64,000 bases of DNA, from positions 25,937,681-26,001,680 of the forward strand of contig NC_088786.1 of assembly GCF_949628265.1 (NCBI RefSeq). The letters are read 5' to 3'. The notes under the pieces were generated by a model. The model did no database searches and was not told where the DNA came from. It was given only the letters and a program-made list of their open reading frames with translations. Position 1 is the stretch's first letter. Every line of letters starts with the position of its first letter. Source of the stretch: Cloeon dipterum (taxonomy: Eukaryota; Arthropoda; Insecta; Ephemeroptera; Baetidae). The position numbers were made by a program, and so were the translations under genes. This document shows, piece after piece, positions 62,601 to 64,000 of this stretch.

Positions 62601-64000
62601 ATATAAATTTTTTCAAACGTTTTAAATAGCTCATATTATTATTTTTTATTCAGTCAATTGACTCAAGACCTGCACAACGCTGCTGCCTATTTGAACGACG
62701 CCTCCACTGACGTTGCTGGCTCTGTTGGAAGCGCTGGTGAGCTGTCTAACGCGTCCAAGAAGTACGGAGATGCTTTCACTAACCTCCTTACCGTTGGAAT
62801 GGAAATGGCTGGACAGACAACTGTATGTGTTTCAAACATTAAATCCCCAATCATCTAAAAATTATGTTAACAGGAACCTGAAACCAGGAACTTGATGATC
62901 ATGTCCCTTAAGAGCATAACTGTGACATCGTCCAGTCTGTTGATTACTTCCAAATCGGTCGCCGCCGATCCAAGCGCCCCCAACGCCAAGAACAAGCTTT
63001 CTGGCGCGGCTCGTGCTGTCACAGACAGCATCAACCAATTGGTCGACGTCTGCACCCAGTCGGCTCCAGGCCAGAAGGAATGTGACAACGCTTTGAGGAA
63101 CATTCAAGCCATGAAGCCTCTGCTGGACAACCCAAGCGAGCCCGTGAGCGAGGCCACCTACTTTGAGTGCCTAGACTCGGTGATGGAGAAATCCAAGAGC
63201 CTTGGCGATGGCATGACCGGCATTGCCAACCACGCCAAAAAGGGTGAACACCAAGAATTCGCCTCTTCAGTGCGCAACACCAGCGCCGCCATTTGCGGCC
63301 TTGTTGAGGCTGCTGCTCAGTCGGCCTTCCTGGTCGCGGTCTCAGATCCATCCAGCTCTGCTGGTCGTCCTGGGCTCATAGACCAAGCCATGTGCAGCAG
63401 GGCCTCCCACGCCATCCATACAGCATGTCAGAGCCTGTCCAACCAGGCCAGCAGCCAACAGCAGGTCTTGTCAGCCGCCACCATCATCGCCAAGCACACA
63501 AGTGCCCTTTGCAACGCGTGCCGCATTGCCTCAGCCCAGACACACAACCCGGTGGCCAAGAGGCACTTTGTCCAGTCAGCCAAGGATGTTGCTAACTCCA
63601 CTGCTAATCTTGTCAAAGAAATCAAGGCTTTAGACAGGTACGTTATTTATACATTCTTAGTGGTTTTTGTTTTTCTTAATTGAAATAGTAAAAATGTTAT
63701 TATTTTTTCTTTCAATAACACTAAGGAGCCTAGATACAAATTTTTGCTGGAGAGTTAAATTGTTTCTTTCAGCCACTTGACAAGAAGTAGCATCCAAAAT
63801 ATTTTTGTAAAGAGCCCTTTTTATCTTGAGATCAAGATTGCTCTAACCTTCTTGAGAAAAAGATGAGACACATTTTTAAAATTGCTGCCCTCTCGTTTTG
63901 GAGAGCCAGGAGCTTAAAAAATGCTACAACACTGTCTCTATGAATTCCAGGGATTACAGCCAACAGAATAGAGAGCGTTGCGCTGCCGCCACCCAGCCCC
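56627..64000 (+). CDS. rhea: Talin (rhea orthologue), 5' part: FERM head, linker, rod R1 to start of R9
   Basis: Talin links integrin tails to actin at adhesion sites. Coding exons are 56627-56762 (exon from 56588), 57016-57113, 57171-57300, 57362-57803, 57865-58033, 58089-58346, 58403-58479, 58533-58624, 58897-58988, 59509-59652, 59704-60018, 60272-60541, 60655-60848, 60900-61296, 61495-61989, 62088-62287, 62338-62595, 62654-62822, 62874-63637 and 63951 to the edge. Phases are consistent throughout, giving about 1583 residues. It begins MATLSLKISIVEQG. The FERM head (about 1-411) contains VNWIDPSKTLREQG and SRDPVQLNLLYVQARD. Its F3 lobe carries the integrin-binding RRW (366-368). A short linker, about 412-505, precedes the alanine-rich helical rod bundles (GTINAGHDAI onward). 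The 764-nt exon encodes R7-R8, including ARAVTDSINQL and AATIIAKHTSALC. The gene is cut within R9 by the window end. Confidence 0.98.

Noticed and set aside
56763..63950. mir-190 in a talin intron (the host-gene position I recall from Drosophila and vertebrates)
   Set aside because: I looked for the conserved mature sequence in the visible talin introns and did not find it; it could lie in introns beyond the window.

Overview
The window looks like arthropod nuclear DNA, most likely from an insect. Genes are split by short introns, several only 46-100 bp with ordinary GT..AG borders. Coding blocks are moderately GC-rich and set in AT-rich, microsatellite-bearing DNA. The recognisable proteins are animal housekeeping or cell-surface proteins: Rab2, a Ly6/quiver-like GPI protein, ERGIC-53 and talin. 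I cannot place it below arthropod level from sequence alone.

The first 14 kb are gene-dense. Rab2 (minus, 2556-3878) is head-to-head with a Ly6/three-finger GPI-anchored protein (plus, 4381-5001). That gene converges, with closely spaced poly(A) signals, on an unidentified 6-exon gene (minus, 5504-8074, about 616 aa). After a 2 kb spacer comes ERGIC-53/LMAN1 (plus, 10028-13695, nine exons), with a UPRE-like element and a CCAAT box just upstream of its start. Rab2 and LMAN1 both act at the ER-Golgi interface, but nothing in the sequence shows co-regulation.

From 13.7 kb to 56.6 kb I recognise no protein family. The DNA alternates between AT-rich stretches and GC-richer blocks of 0.5-1 kb that hold CT/GT microsatellites, isolated donor-like sites and core-promoter-like motifs. 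This is how a large 5' regulatory region or a giant first intron upstream of talin would look. Three weak gene candidates lie here: a 66-codon two-exon small ORF at 47.47 kb (plus), a possible secreted-peptide terminal exon at 34.86-35.16 kb (minus), and a signal-peptide-like ORF at 45.0-45.6 kb (minus).

From 56.6 kb to the right edge runs talin (plus): 20 exons with coding sequence, giving the whole FERM head, the linker and the rod as far as the start of R9 (about 1583 residues), cut by the window end. All splice junctions I list were checked for phase and, for Rab2, LMAN1 and talin, for continuity with the family sequence. No RNA genes, CRISPR arrays or intact transposons were seen. One clear foldback MITE with a 5-bp target-site duplication sits in an LMAN1 intron, along with a few smaller repeats.
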